Positions 1 to 7,638 of a DNA stretch of 64,000 nucleotides are shown in pieces. A model generated the notes under the pieces. It ran no database searches. It was not told where the DNA came from and was given only the letters and a program-made list of their open reading frames with translations. This DNA comes from Flavobacterium sp. (GTDB taxonomy: Bacteria > Bacteroidota > Bacteroidia > Flavobacteriales > Flavobacteriaceae). The translations under genes were made by a program, and so were the position numbers. The DNA lies in contig NZ_JAGIAV010000001.1 in NCBI RefSeq assembly GCF_017744675.1, positions 1 to 64,000 of the forward strand, given 5' to 3'. Within the stretch, counting starts at the first letter, position 1. Every line of letters starts with the position of its first letter.

Positions 1-47
1 CATTTTCCTTTCAGCATTTCAATGGACTTTCCGTGTTTTGCGGGGTG

Positions 48-78
48 CAAATGTAAAAAGCTTTTTCAATTCCCGCAA
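48..78 (-). promoter_or_regulatory. Bacteroidota-type promoter P2, rRNA-like, firing out of the window
   Basis: On the minus strand a TTG (76-78) stands 20 nt before TACATTTG (48-55), matching the Bacteroidota primary sigma consensus TTG-N17-23-TAnnTTTG. The start region reads CACCCCGCAAAACA. A second, nearly identical promoter lies 120 bp upstream. The downstream leader includes GTCCATTGAAATGCTG, which resembles leaders seen before 16S rRNA genes in Flavobacteria. The rRNA assignment is inferred from this style and from the tandem arrangement; the transcribed gene lies outside the window. Confidence 0.65.
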
Positions 79-167
79 GCTTTTTCGAATCTTTTTTTTA
101 AGAAAATCTCTTTTCTTTCGATTCAATTGCCTGCAGTATTTCGATGAGCGTTTCGCTGTTGCGGGTG

Positions 168-197
168 CAAAAGTAGAACCTTTTTCCGCTTTTCCAA
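168..197 (-). promoter_or_regulatory. Bacteroidota-type promoter P1, tandem with P2
   Basis: Minus-strand TTG (195-197), a 19-nt spacer and TACTTTTG (168-175), followed by CACCCGCAACA. It shares with P2 the GCTTG element, an A-rich spacer and the CACCC initiation region, so the two are probably duplicates. Tandem strong promoters of this kind are typical of stable-RNA operons. Confidence 0.65.
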
Positions 198-239
198 GCT
201 TTTTTTCCGGCTTTTTTTCGCTTTTTCTTGATCTTTCCC

Positions 240-653
240 TTAACTTGCTGGTAACAGCTTATTTACAATTGGAATATTTTTGCATCCGTGTGGGGTTTTT
301 CTGAATCCCATTGAAGTTTTCCCATTTTGCCTCGCTTTTGGATCGGCGGTTTTGCGGAATTTCCACATTTTATGCCCGCTCTCCGGGAAGGATTTAAGAT
401 CCGACAGCCTCCCTTCTTCCGCTTTTGCTCTCGCAGAGGCGCCAAGACGCGGAGTTTCACTTCCATTTTTCTTTTGGAAACGCAATCCATAGCCCCGATA
501 GGAGCGGAAATCCTTTTTGGGGCGGGGTTCGCCCCAAAAAGATTGGAGCGGATAGCGGGAAATAGCTCCTTACATTTATTAAATTCCAATTTTTTAAATT
601 CCAAAACTGTAGCGCTTCGCTGCGCTCAGCCTTACATATTATTATATATAAGC
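240..653. other. non-coding, GC-richer intergenic stretch
   Basis: About 400 bases without a credible gene. Open frames occur on both strands but have no family resemblance and low-complexity composition. The stretch contains a perfect hairpin (513-541) and a gcgcttcgctgcgctc-type motif near 612. Its base composition is unlike the AT-rich intergenic DNA elsewhere in the window. It probably belongs to the region upstream of the operon that leaves the window to the left. Confidence 0.5.
513..541. repeat. perfect 11-bp hairpin in GC-rich spacer
   Basis: Arms CTTTTTGGGGC (513-523) and GCCCCAAAAAG (531-541) pair perfectly around a 7-nt loop. It is flanked by imperfect GGAGCGGA repeats (about 501-507 and 545-552). 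There is no U-tract on either side, so it is not an obvious terminator. Confidence 0.55.
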
Positions 654-687
654 AAACCCGACAGGTTTTCAAAACCTGTCGGGTTTT
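654..687. repeat. family A hairpin (AAACCCGACAGG type)
   Basis: AAACCCGACAGGTTTT pairs with AAAACCTGTCGGGTTT, with A and T runs on both sides, so it can work as an intrinsic terminator in either direction. The same hairpin occurs at five other places in the window (759, 12507, 28444, 29767, 55584). Here it lies beyond the 3' end of the leftward permease gene at 813. Confidence 0.75.
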
Positions 688-758
688 ATGGCGCCTAGAT
701 TCTGCTTTGCTATTTTTAAACCTGACATTTTATACTTGTATATATGTAACAAAAAAAC

Positions 759-790
759 AAACCCGACTGGTTTTGGAAAACCGTCGGGTT
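759..790. repeat. family A hairpin variant, terminator of the permease gene
   Basis: AAACCCGACTGG pairs imperfectly with CCGTCGGGTT. It sits just past the stop codon of the leftward gene ending at 813, as expected of its terminator. It is a diverged second copy 70 bp from the first one. Confidence 0.65.
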
Positions 791-812
791 GGATATATGA
801 CTTTTCTTTTAA

Positions 813-2048
813 TTAGTCGAAACGAATTGCTTTTACTGGGGATATCTTTGTTATTATATAAGATGGAATTAATAACACCAAGAAACAGACACCAATAGTA
901 AGCAAGTTTAATAGGAGTATATACATCCAGTTTAGATAGACTGGCGCTTGATTTACATAATAGTTTTCAGGATTGAGTTGAATTACTCCGAATTGTTGCT
1001 GGATTAATAGAATTGAAATCCCAATTAAATTCCCCCAGAATAATCCTCGCAAAATTAGATAGAAAGCATTATATAAAAATATTTTACGGACGGACCAGTT
1101 ATTTGCTCCCATTGATTTTAAAATTCCGATCATTTGGGTTCTCTCCAAAATAAGCACCAAAAGTGCTACTACCATATTAATTGTAGCAACTAGAATCATA
1201 ACTCCTAAAATGATTATAATATTAAAGTCGAACAGCTGAAGCCAATCGAAAATATAACTGTATTTTTCTACAATGGTTTTCGTATCAAGATTTGACGATG
1301 TCTCTTCGTAAATTTTATTTCCTACCGATTTGATTTCATTAAAATCTTTGACAAAAATCTCGAATGCTCCAACTTGATTTTCACTCCATTTGTTAATTCT
1401 CTGAATATGTCGGATGTCACCAATAATATATGTCGCATCAAAATCTTGAAAACCTGAATTAAATATGGCCGCAATTTTAAATCGACGACTATTTGGCATT
1501 TTTCCTTGTTCTTCTTTTATAAAAAAGGTATTGAATTGATCTCCGATTTTTAAGTTTAAACGATCTGCAAGAAATCTAGAGATAATAACATCTTCATTTA
1601 ATGTTTTTGTAAAATCAGGCAGTTTGCCTTCAACAATATATTCTTTAATATTATTCCAATCATAATCAGCACCCACTCCTTTGAAGACAATTCCCTCAAA
1701 AGCATTTTCTGTTCTAATTATTCCAGCTTTACTAGCCACTGCTTGAATATGGCTTACCTCTGGAACAGATTTAAAGTTAGGATAGAAATCTTGTTTCTTT
1801 GAAATAGGAACTGTTGTAACTTCTGAATTATTATTATCATAATTAGAAATTATAATCTGGCCATTAAAGGCAGAAACTTTCTCTCTGATTTTTTTCTGCA
1901 ATCCTATTCCAGTTGCTACAGAAACCATCATCATGATAATACCGATTGCAATCGCCGAAATAGCAATTTTTATTATAGGCGCCGAAATACTGCTTTTGTA
2001 ATCTTTTGCAGTAATAAGTCTTTTGGCTATGAAATATTCTAAATTCAA
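813..2048 (-). CDS. FtsX/LolE-type ABC transporter permease
   Basis: Inner-membrane permease of the MacB/LolC-LolE superfamily, which normally works with a LolD-type ATPase to move lipoproteins or other substrates out of the inner membrane. The 411-residue product has the family layout: one membrane helix near residues 25-50 (IAISAIAIGIIMMMVSVA), a large periplasmic domain to about residue 265, then three C-terminal helices of the FtsX domain, including ILVATINMVVALLVLILER. The length fits LolC/LolE. No ATPase gene lies nearby, so the partner must be encoded elsewhere. The gene appears monocistronic, with family A hairpins downstream. The exact substrate is not shown by the sequence. Confidence 0.85.
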   Translation of the reverse strand: MNLEYFIAKRLITAKDYKSSISAPIIKIAISAIAIGIIMMMVSVATGIGLQKKIREKVSAFNGQIIISNYDNNNSEVTTVPISKKQDFYPNFKSVPEVSHIQAVASKAGIIRTENAFEGIVFKGVGADYDWNNIKEYIVEGKLPDFTKTLNEDVIISRFLADRLNLKIGDQFNTFFIKEEQGKMPNSRRFKIAAIFNSGFQDFDATYIIGDIRHIQRINKWSENQVGAFEIFVKDFNEIKSVGNKIYEETSSNLDTKTIVEKYSYIFDWLQLFDFNIIIILGVMILVATINMVVALLVLILERTQMIGILKSMGANNWSVRKIFLYNAFYLILRGLFWGNLIGISILLIQQQFGVIQLNPENYYVNQAPVYLNWMYILLLNLLTIGVCFLVLLIPSYIITKISPVKAIRFD

Positions 2049-2144
2049 ATTAGGAGTTTTCTATAGGTTATTTTATTATTCCTTTCTCAAAAATACATCT
2101 TAAAAAAGGAAATTAAGATTTCTCTAGAAACAATTGCCAATTTA

Positions 2145-2645
2145 TTATAATGGCAGTTTCTTTTTCATTTCTTCAACGATATTAAATGCAGCTGGACAAA
2201 TTTCAACGTTTTTCAACGTAAGGTTCGAAATCTGGTAAAATTTATTTCGGTCTGTATGCGGAAACTCTCTACAGGCTTTGGGACGAACATCATAAATCAT
2301 ACAATAGTTTTCATTATCCAAAAAAGTACACGGAACGCTTTGCAAAACATAATCTTTATCTTCGTCAATTCGCAGATATTGATCAATGAATTGCTGCGGC
2401 TTTTGCCTAAAATGTTTTGAAATTCGCTCGATATCTGCCAAAGTAAATAACGGACCTGTCGTTTTACAGCAATTAGCACACTTTAAGCAATCCGTTCTTT
2501 TAAATTCAGCATCATGCAAATCCTGCATAATATAATCTAAATTCTTTGGCGGTTTCTTTTTAAGCTTATCGAAATACTTTTTATTCTCGTTATGCTTATC
2601 TTTGGCTAACTTACTTAAGTTATTTAAAATCTGTTTCAAGTTCAA
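2145..2645 (-). CDS. YkgJ-family cysteine-cluster protein
   Basis: A 166-residue soluble protein with the YkgJ/UPF0153 pattern: CLKCANCCKTTGP near residues 55-67, then single Cys residues in VPCTFL, YCMIYDVRPKAC and ICPAAF. These cysteines are thought to bind zinc or an iron-sulfur cluster; the biochemical role is unknown. The N-terminal 50 residues are Lys-rich and helical. An exact TAATTTTG -7 box lies at 2663-2670 in front of the start. It is divergent from the methyltransferase at 2712, so the two may share a control region. Confidence 0.85.
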   Translation of the reverse strand: MNLKQILNNLSKLAKDKHNENKKYFDKLKKKPPKNLDYIMQDLHDAEFKRTDCLKCANCCKTTGPLFTLADIERISKHFRQKPQQFIDQYLRIDEDKDYVLQSVPCTFLDNENYCMIYDVRPKACREFPHTDRNKFYQISNLTLKNVEICPAAFNIVEEMKKKLPL

Positions 2646-2662
2646 TCTTTAAAGTTGATCTG

Positions 2663-2670
2663 CAAAATTA
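2663..2670 (-). promoter_or_regulatory. -7 box of the cysteine-cluster gene
   Basis: TAATTTTG on the minus strand matches TAnnTTTG exactly and lies 18 nt before the start codon at 2645. No clear -33 TTG was found at the usual distance. Confidence 0.4.
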
Positions 2671-2711
2671 AGCAACTTTGAACTTGAAACCTTAAACTTT
2701 GAACTAAAACA

Positions 2712-3419
2712 ATGAAAGATCTTTTTGGAAAAGCGATATTTGATTTTTACACCAAAAATTCGCCTGAAGATATTATTACTGAAACTTCGATTTCTGAAGA
2801 AGATGAAATGAGTGTTGAGTATCTTTTTCGCGCTTATAATGAAATGCCAAAAATTGAACAGAAAGCGTTACAATTGGCAAAAGGAAAAATTTTGGATGTT
2901 GGATGCGGAGCGGGAAGTCATGCTTTATCACTTCAAAACGAACGCAACTTAGAAGTAACTGCTATCGATATTTCAGAAAAAGCCATTGAAACTTGTCGCC
3001 TTCGCGGAATTAAAAATGCTACAGTTGAAAATATTTTAACTTTTGAAGGAGAAAAATTTGACACTATCCTACTTTTAATGAATGGAACGGGAATTTTTGG
3101 CCAGCTAAAAAACTGCAATACTTATTTAACCAAATTGAAATCACTATTAAATCCAGGCGGGCAAATTTTGATTGACAGTTCCGACATCATTTATATGTTT
3201 GATGAAGATGAAGATGGCGGTAAATGGATTCCGTCTGAAAATGATTATTATGGCGAACTTGTTTTCAACATTAGCTATAAGGGAGAAAAAGAAGAACCTT
3301 TTGATTGGCTGTATTTAGATTACAATACACTTCAAAATGCCGCAAATGCCAACGGTTTAAACTGCGAGCTTATTTTAGAAGGCGAGCATTATGATTATTT
3401 AGCTAGACTTTCCATTTAA
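2712..3419 (+). CDS. class I SAM-dependent methyltransferase
   Basis: Rossmann-fold methyltransferase of 235 residues. The SAM-binding motif I is ILDVGCGAGSHAL near residue 60. The acidic end of strand 2 is VTAIDIS near residue 82, and motif IV/post-I is FDTILLLMNGTGIFGQL near 117. The substrate cannot be told from the sequence. The next gene starts 18 nt downstream on the same strand and is probably co-transcribed. Confidence 0.85.
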   Translation: MKDLFGKAIFDFYTKNSPEDIITETSISEEDEMSVEYLFRAYNEMPKIEQKALQLAKGKILDVGCGAGSHALSLQNERNLEVTAIDISEKAIETCRLRGIKNATVENILTFEGEKFDTILLLMNGTGIFGQLKNCNTYLTKLKSLLNPGGQILIDSSDIIYMFDEDEDGGKWIPSENDYYGELVFNISYKGEKEEPFDWLYLDYNTLQNAANANGLNCELILEGEHYDYLARLSI

Positions 3420-3437
3420 AACAAACCATAAAAAACT

Positions 3438-3983
3438 ATGAACGAATTGGATTTAGAGAAATTAAAATATCCCATTGGAAAATTTATTGCTCCAGATAAT
3501 TACTCGGCAGAATATCTTTCTGAAAAAATCAAAGAAATCGAAACGCTTCCTGAAAAGCTGGCAAAAGAAACCATTCATTTAAGCGATGAACAATTAGATA
3601 CGCCATATCGTCCTGACGGTTGGACTATAAGACAAGTAATTCACCATTGCGCCGAAAGTCATATCCACTGTTTTATAAGAATTAAATGGGCACTGACAGA
3701 AAATAATCCCGTTATTAAAGCTTATGATGAAGTTCTTTGGTCTGATTTGAATGATAATTTAACAATGCCCATTCAGCCTACTTTGGATTTATTGAAAGGA
3801 CTGCATTTTAGATTAGGCTATATTATGAGAAGTTTAACTGAATCTGATTTGGAGAAAACGTTTATACATCCTTCAGATAATTCCGAAAACAAACTTAAAA
3901 AGATAATCGGAATGTATGCTTGGCATGGAAACCATCATTTGGCACACATTACCGCTTTGAAAAATTACAAAAACTGGCAATAA
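3438..3983 (+). CDS. YfiT/DinB-family putative metal-dependent hydrolase or thiol transferase
   Basis: A 181-residue four-helix-bundle protein of the DinB superfamily, close to Bacillus YfiT/BstA. The three metal-ligand histidines are visible: IHHCAESH (residue about 69) and WHGNHHLAHI (about 164-170). YfiT relatives bind nickel or zinc, and some act as bacillithiol or other thiol S-transferases. The start YPIGKFIAPDNYS is typical of the subgroup. It follows the methyltransferase by 18 nt. Activity on a particular thiol is inferred from the family only. Confidence 0.82.
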   Translation: MNELDLEKLKYPIGKFIAPDNYSAEYLSEKIKEIETLPEKLAKETIHLSDEQLDTPYRPDGWTIRQVIHHCAESHIHCFIRIKWALTENNPVIKAYDEVLWSDLNDNLTMPIQPTLDLLKGLHFRLGYIMRSLTESDLEKTFIHPSDNSENKLKKIIGMYAWHGNHHLAHITALKNYKNWQ

Positions 3984-4026
3984 TTCAAATCCGTATATTT
4001 TTTATACATATTGTATACTTCTGTAA

Positions 4027-4058
4027 ACAAAAAATCTCTTCGGTTGAAGAGATTTTTT
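4027..4058. terminator. bidirectional intrinsic terminator
   Basis: AAAAAATCTCTTC pairs with GAAGAGATTTTTTG around a short loop, with A and T runs on both flanks. It sits between the convergent DinB-like gene (ends 3983) and queE (ends 4062), so it can serve both. Confidence 0.8.
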
Positions 4059-4061
4059 GTT

Positions 4062-4694
4062 TTATGGAATATTAAGGTATTTATGTGTTTGTAATGAAAC
4101 TCTCCATTTTGGATTATTCATAACATAATCTACAATAAGTGGCGTCATTTCTTCTTTTTTACTCCATTCTGGCTGGAGAAATAAAATTGCGTTATCGTTT
4201 ACCAACTCCGCCTGTTCTTCTGCAAAAATAAAATCGTGTTTATTATAAATAATTACTTTTAACTCGTGCGCATTATCATATACCGTTTGTGTTGGCAGTT
4301 TGTTCTTTTTTGGCGAAAGACAAATCCAGTCCCAAGTTCCTGATAAAGGGAAAGCTCCAGAAGTTTCAATATGTACTTTTAAATTTTTCTCTTTTAAGCG
4401 TTGGGTCAAAAGTGTCATATCCCAAGACAAAGGTTCTCCTCCAGTTACAACAACTGTATCGGCATATTTAGCAGCATTTTCAACAATTAAATCTACGCTT
4501 GTTGGAGGATGAAGCTCTGCATTCCAACTTTCTTTCACATCACACCAATGGCATCCTACATCGCACCCACCAATTCTAATAAAATAAGCAGCTCTTCCTG
4601 TATGCGAACCTTCTCCTTGAATGGTATAAAATTCTTCCATCAAAGGAAGCATTGCTCCTTTATTTACTTCTAATTGTATTTCTTTTGGTAACAT
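4062..4694 (-). CDS. queE: 7-carboxy-7-deazaguanine synthase
   Basis: Radical SAM enzyme that converts 6-carboxytetrahydropterin to 7-carboxy-7-deazaguanine in the preQ0/queuosine pathway. The 210-residue product has the FYTIQGEGSHTGRAAYFIR start and the cluster motif GGCDVGCHWCDVK near residues 43-55, which is CxxxCxxC. GGEPLSWD near residue 85 is the glycine-rich SAM motif. An exact promoter (TTTG-N17-TATCTTTG) precedes it. The last-step enzyme of the tRNA modification, queA, is 24 kb away in the same window; queC, queD and queF are not present. Confidence 0.95.
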   Translation of the reverse strand: MLPKEIQLEVNKGAMLPLMEEFYTIQGEGSHTGRAAYFIRIGGCDVGCHWCDVKESWNAELHPPTSVDLIVENAAKYADTVVVTGGEPLSWDMTLLTQRLKEKNLKVHIETSGAFPLSGTWDWICLSPKKNKLPTQTVYDNAHELKVIIYNKHDFIFAEEQAELVNDNAILFLQPEWSKKEEMTPLIVDYVMNNPKWRVSLQTHKYLNIP

Positions 4695-4712
4695 TTTAAT
4701 ATTTTAAGAGTG

Positions 4713-4741
4713 CAAAGATAGTCAATAATATACGGAACAAA
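4713..4741 (-). promoter_or_regulatory. queE promoter
   Basis: On the minus strand TTTG (4738-4741) is followed after 17 nt by TATCTTTG (4713-4720), an exact Bacteroidota promoter. Only 18 nt separate the box from the queE start codon, so the leader is very short. The -33 element abuts the terminator of the preceding TPR gene. Confidence 0.7.
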
Positions 4742-4775
4742 AAAAACCGATAGTTTTTTGAACTATCGGCTTTCT
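4740..4775 (-). terminator. terminator of the TonB/TPR operon
   Basis: AGCCGATAGTT and AACTATCGGTTTTTTT form a stem with a T-run on the minus strand, 20-50 nt beyond the stop codon of the TPR gene (ends 4796). Confidence 0.75.
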
Positions 4776-4795
4776 ATTATTTTCTAGAATCTAGA

Positions 4796-6463
4796 TTATT
4801 TTAAAGCTTTTATAGATTGTGTAGCATATGAATTTGCAGGATCTAATACTAAAGTTTTATTGAAATACTCAATAGCTTTCGCTTTATCTGTATTAGCATA
4901 AGCTGCACCTATACCATTGTAAGCTTCAACAAATTTCTTAGCTACAGCTGGCTTAGCTACTTCTTCTGCACCTTTTGCTGAAATTTTAGTAACATACTCT
5001 TCATAATTTTTAATGATCAAATCATCTTTCTCTAATAAAGAGTTGATTCTTGCTTTATACAAGTATGCTTCATCATAGTTAGGAGCAGTAGTTAAAATTT
5101 TATCAAAAACTGCATCCGCTTTTCCTAAAGCAGCTGCATCACGGCTTTCTTTTGGCTTACTAGCGTTACCGTAGTATAAAGAAATTCCATAATAAACACT
5201 GTCGTCTAAGTAATTTTTAGATTCAGGATTTCCTGCTCCAAGTTCAAAAATAGCTGCTGCTTGTGCATATTGTTTTTTACCAAACAAATCTTTTCCAAAG
5301 TCAGCAAATTCTTCAACTACAAGAGGCTCTAATTCAATTGCTTTTTTGATATCAGCTAAACCAGCGTCAAAAGCTGCTTGATCTACTTTACCGTCAGCTG
5401 CAGTTCCTTTTTTAATCTTAGCTAATCCTAAGTAGTAGTAATCTCTACCAATAACTTTATTTCCTGGAGCTTTGATATAATCTTCGATAGATTTAATTGC
5501 AACATCAACATTTCCATTTTCGTAAGCTGCATATCCTAAATATCTGTAGATTCTAGGATTTACTTTATCTTGAGCAATCATTTTGTTTGCAACTGTTTCT
5601 AATTGCTTGTAATCTTTCACTAAGATCAAGAAATCTGCATGACGCATTTTAGAATCAAGAGAGTAATCTGTCAAACTTAAATACTTCTCATAGTTTGTAA
5701 TTGCATTTTGCAAATTAACTTTAGCTGTAGAAGGTTTATTTCTAGCCCATTTGTAGTATGTTTCAGCAAGCTCTCTGTAAACAGGTCCGTAGTTAGCATC
5801 TAGAGCAATAACTTCATTAAAAGATTTAATTGCTTCATCGTAAGATTTAGCTCCTTTTAATAAAACACCTAATTGCATTTTAGCTCTTAACAAAGTGTTG
5901 TCAGCTGTAAAAGCATCACGATACGCTTTGTAAGCATCATTTTGGTTGTTTGCTCCGTAGTAAGCATCTCCAATTGCAAGTAATGCCTGTGCATTTTGAG
6001 GATCTACTAATAAAGCTCTTTTCAAAACTTCGATAGCATTTTTATAATCTGGATTTTCAGAATTCATGTAAGCTCTAGCGATGTAAATAAATTCATTTAC
6101 ATCCTTTTTCTTCATGTCTTTAGTTGCCAAAGCAAAATTAGCTTGAGCAGCTGCTGTATTCTTTGCATCAAGATCTAATTGACCTAAACCAATATAGTTT
6201 AAGTTTTTCTTATCTGAAGCTTGCAATCCATTATTGTAATAGATTTTTGCAGAATCGACAACAGATTGATTCAAATAAACATTTCCTAAAACAAAATTTG
6301 CTTCTCCATCTGAAGGTTTAGCTTTGATGATTGATTTAAGGATGTTTTTTGCTTTATCAAATTGTTCGGCATCGATTGCCTTCTTTGCTTGGTTGATATC
6401 TTGCGCTTTTGCCGCCGTAGCCGAGACAACTATTGCAAGACTAAAAATTTTAAATTTATTCAT
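4796..6463 (-). CDS. secreted tetratricopeptide-repeat protein
   Basis: A 555-residue exported protein. The N-terminus MNKFKIFSLAIVVSATAAKAQD is a signal peptide with a cleavage site after AKA. The rest is built of degenerate TPR units, for example the ones starting at EQFDKAKNILKSII, PDYKNAIEVLKRALLV and KAIEYFNKTLVLDP. It probably forms a periplasmic protein-protein scaffold. It is the last gene of the exbB-exbD-exbD-tonB operon, 16 nt after the PstS-like gene, which suggests it serves the TonB energy-transducing complex or its cargo. The partner is unknown. Confidence 0.85.
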   Translation of the reverse strand: MNKFKIFSLAIVVSATAAKAQDINQAKKAIDAEQFDKAKNILKSIIKAKPSDGEANFVLGNVYLNQSVVDSAKIYYNNGLQASDKKNLNYIGLGQLDLDAKNTAAAQANFALATKDMKKKDVNEFIYIARAYMNSENPDYKNAIEVLKRALLVDPQNAQALLAIGDAYYGANNQNDAYKAYRDAFTADNTLLRAKMQLGVLLKGAKSYDEAIKSFNEVIALDANYGPVYRELAETYYKWARNKPSTAKVNLQNAITNYEKYLSLTDYSLDSKMRHADFLILVKDYKQLETVANKMIAQDKVNPRIYRYLGYAAYENGNVDVAIKSIEDYIKAPGNKVIGRDYYYLGLAKIKKGTAADGKVDQAAFDAGLADIKKAIELEPLVVEEFADFGKDLFGKKQYAQAAAIFELGAGNPESKNYLDDSVYYGISLYYGNASKPKESRDAAALGKADAVFDKILTTAPNYDEAYLYKARINSLLEKDDLIIKNYEEYVTKISAKGAEEVAKPAVAKKFVEAYNGIGAAYANTDKAKAIEYFNKTLVLDPANSYATQSIKALK

Positions 6464-6479
6464 CTTTATTGTAATTAAT

Positions 6480-7403
6480 TTATTCTTTATCTTTTATTAT
6501 TTCACTTCTAATTTTAAGTTTTCTTCCTGGAGTCTTGTATGGCAGTAATCCAGATTTCAAAACAATACGTTGTCCGATATCTCCAGCTATGAATGAAGCA
6601 AAGCCCATTCCAAGTCCTGAATAACCTTGACAATTTATAATAAACAAATCACGTGCCAAAGGATATTTGCCAATTTCTAGGTCATTTTGAGTAGGACTAT
6701 AATATTCATTACTGTCCAAACCTTTAACATAAAGCACATTGATCTTCTTAATAGTTTCCGTCATATCAGGAGTTGGCTGATAAAACCAATTAACACCAAT
6801 AACACCAATCATTCCATCGTTTTCCGAAACAAATTTGATCACTTCATTATTCGTTTTAAATGAGAAAACTCCAGATTTAGGTATTTCGTTTACCTTCGCT
6901 AATCCCTTCATGTAACGAACCGTACTAGAATTTGGATTATCAAAAACAAGACCTTTAATCTTACCATCTGTTTTACCCTGCATGAAATCAATCACACTTT
7001 TCAACGCAATTAACGTATCATTATTGCTTTTGTTAGAAATAAAAGCAATAGCGTCATGAGCAAAAGGAGTTACCCTTGGCTTAATTTTACTTTTGTCAAA
7101 ACGAGCTACTTCTTCTGCAGTAAGATCTCGAGTTGTAATTGCAACTTTAGCTTTTTGATTTAATAAATCATTAATTACTTCAGCTTCTGATTTTGGTTTT
7201 ACTGTAATTTTTGCATCATAGTAAGTGCCTTCAAAAACAGCAACCTGATCGTCTACAATTTGCTTTACCGTTTCGTCAACTGCAATATCAAGTGATCCTT
7301 TCAAAATGGTTTCTTTCTCAGTTTCACTCTTGCTTTTTTGGTTGCACATGGCAAACAAAAAGACAAAAACAACCAAACCTAAAGCCTTACTATATTTCAA
7401 CAT
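6480..7403 (-). CDS. PstS-like substrate-binding lipoprotein
   Basis: A 307-residue periplasmic binding protein of the PstS family. The start MLKYSKALGLVVFVFLFAMC is a lipoprotein signal with lipobox FAMC, so Cys20 would be lipidated. GSLDIAVDETV, AVEVI-like helices, AHDAIAFI and NPNSSTVRYMKGL correspond to PstS segments, with the SST turn where phosphate is bound in the family. No pstC, pstA or pstB accompanies it; instead it lies between a small membrane protein (4-nt gap) and the TPR gene in the TonB operon. Phosphate binding is therefore only a family-based guess. Confidence 0.8.
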   Translation of the reverse strand: MLKYSKALGLVVFVFLFAMCNQKSKSETEKETILKGSLDIAVDETVKQIVDDQVAVFEGTYYDAKITVKPKSEAEVINDLLNQKAKVAITTRDLTAEEVARFDKSKIKPRVTPFAHDAIAFISNKSNNDTLIALKSVIDFMQGKTDGKIKGLVFDNPNSSTVRYMKGLAKVNEIPKSGVFSFKTNNEVIKFVSENDGMIGVIGVNWFYQPTPDMTETIKKINVLYVKGLDSNEYYSPTQNDLEIGKYPLARDLFIINCQGYSGLGMGFASFIAGDIGQRIVLKSGLLPYKTPGRKLKIRSEIIKDKE

Positions 7404-7407
7404 AATT

Positions 7408-7638
7408 TTATTCTTCTTTTGAATTAATTAATCTTAAAAATCTTATTCCAGAATACACGATTAGCAATCCACCAAAGGCATATCTGTATTTAGGTTCCAT
7501 ATTAAGCGGGAGTTTTTCCCAGAACATAATCATTAAACCGAGCACAAGATAAATTAAAAAAAACAGTATTCCTAAAACAAGAAGAAATCGCTCTTTGAGC
7601 GATTTCTTCTGAATATTATTAAGCATATCTTTTAACAT
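7408..7638 (-). CDS. small two-helix membrane protein in the TonB operon
   Basis: A 76-residue protein of unknown function with two predicted membrane helices (about residues 20-40, LLVLGILFFLIYLVLGLMIM, and 50-66, YAFGGLLIVYSGIRFL). Its start codon overlaps the stop codon of tonB (TAATG, sharing base 7638), and it ends 4 nt before the PstS-like gene, so it is almost surely translated as part of the operon. It may be an accessory subunit of the ExbBD/TonB machine or help the lipoprotein; neither is shown. Confidence 0.8.
   Translation of the reverse strand: MLKDMLNNIQKKSLKERFLLVLGILFFLIYLVLGLMIMFWEKLPLNMEPKYRYAFGGLLIVYSGIRFLRLINSKEE

Noticed and set aside
1..3. ATG on the minus strand exactly at the window edge, with an AAGGA-like sequence before it
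   Set aside because: It could be a start codon, but no coding sequence is visible to support it, and the tandem promoters with a 16S-like leader argue for a stable RNA.
327..698. Open frame of 123 codons in the GC-rich region
   Set aside because: It overlaps hairpins and a terminator-like repeat, has competing frames on the other strand, and shows no known motif.
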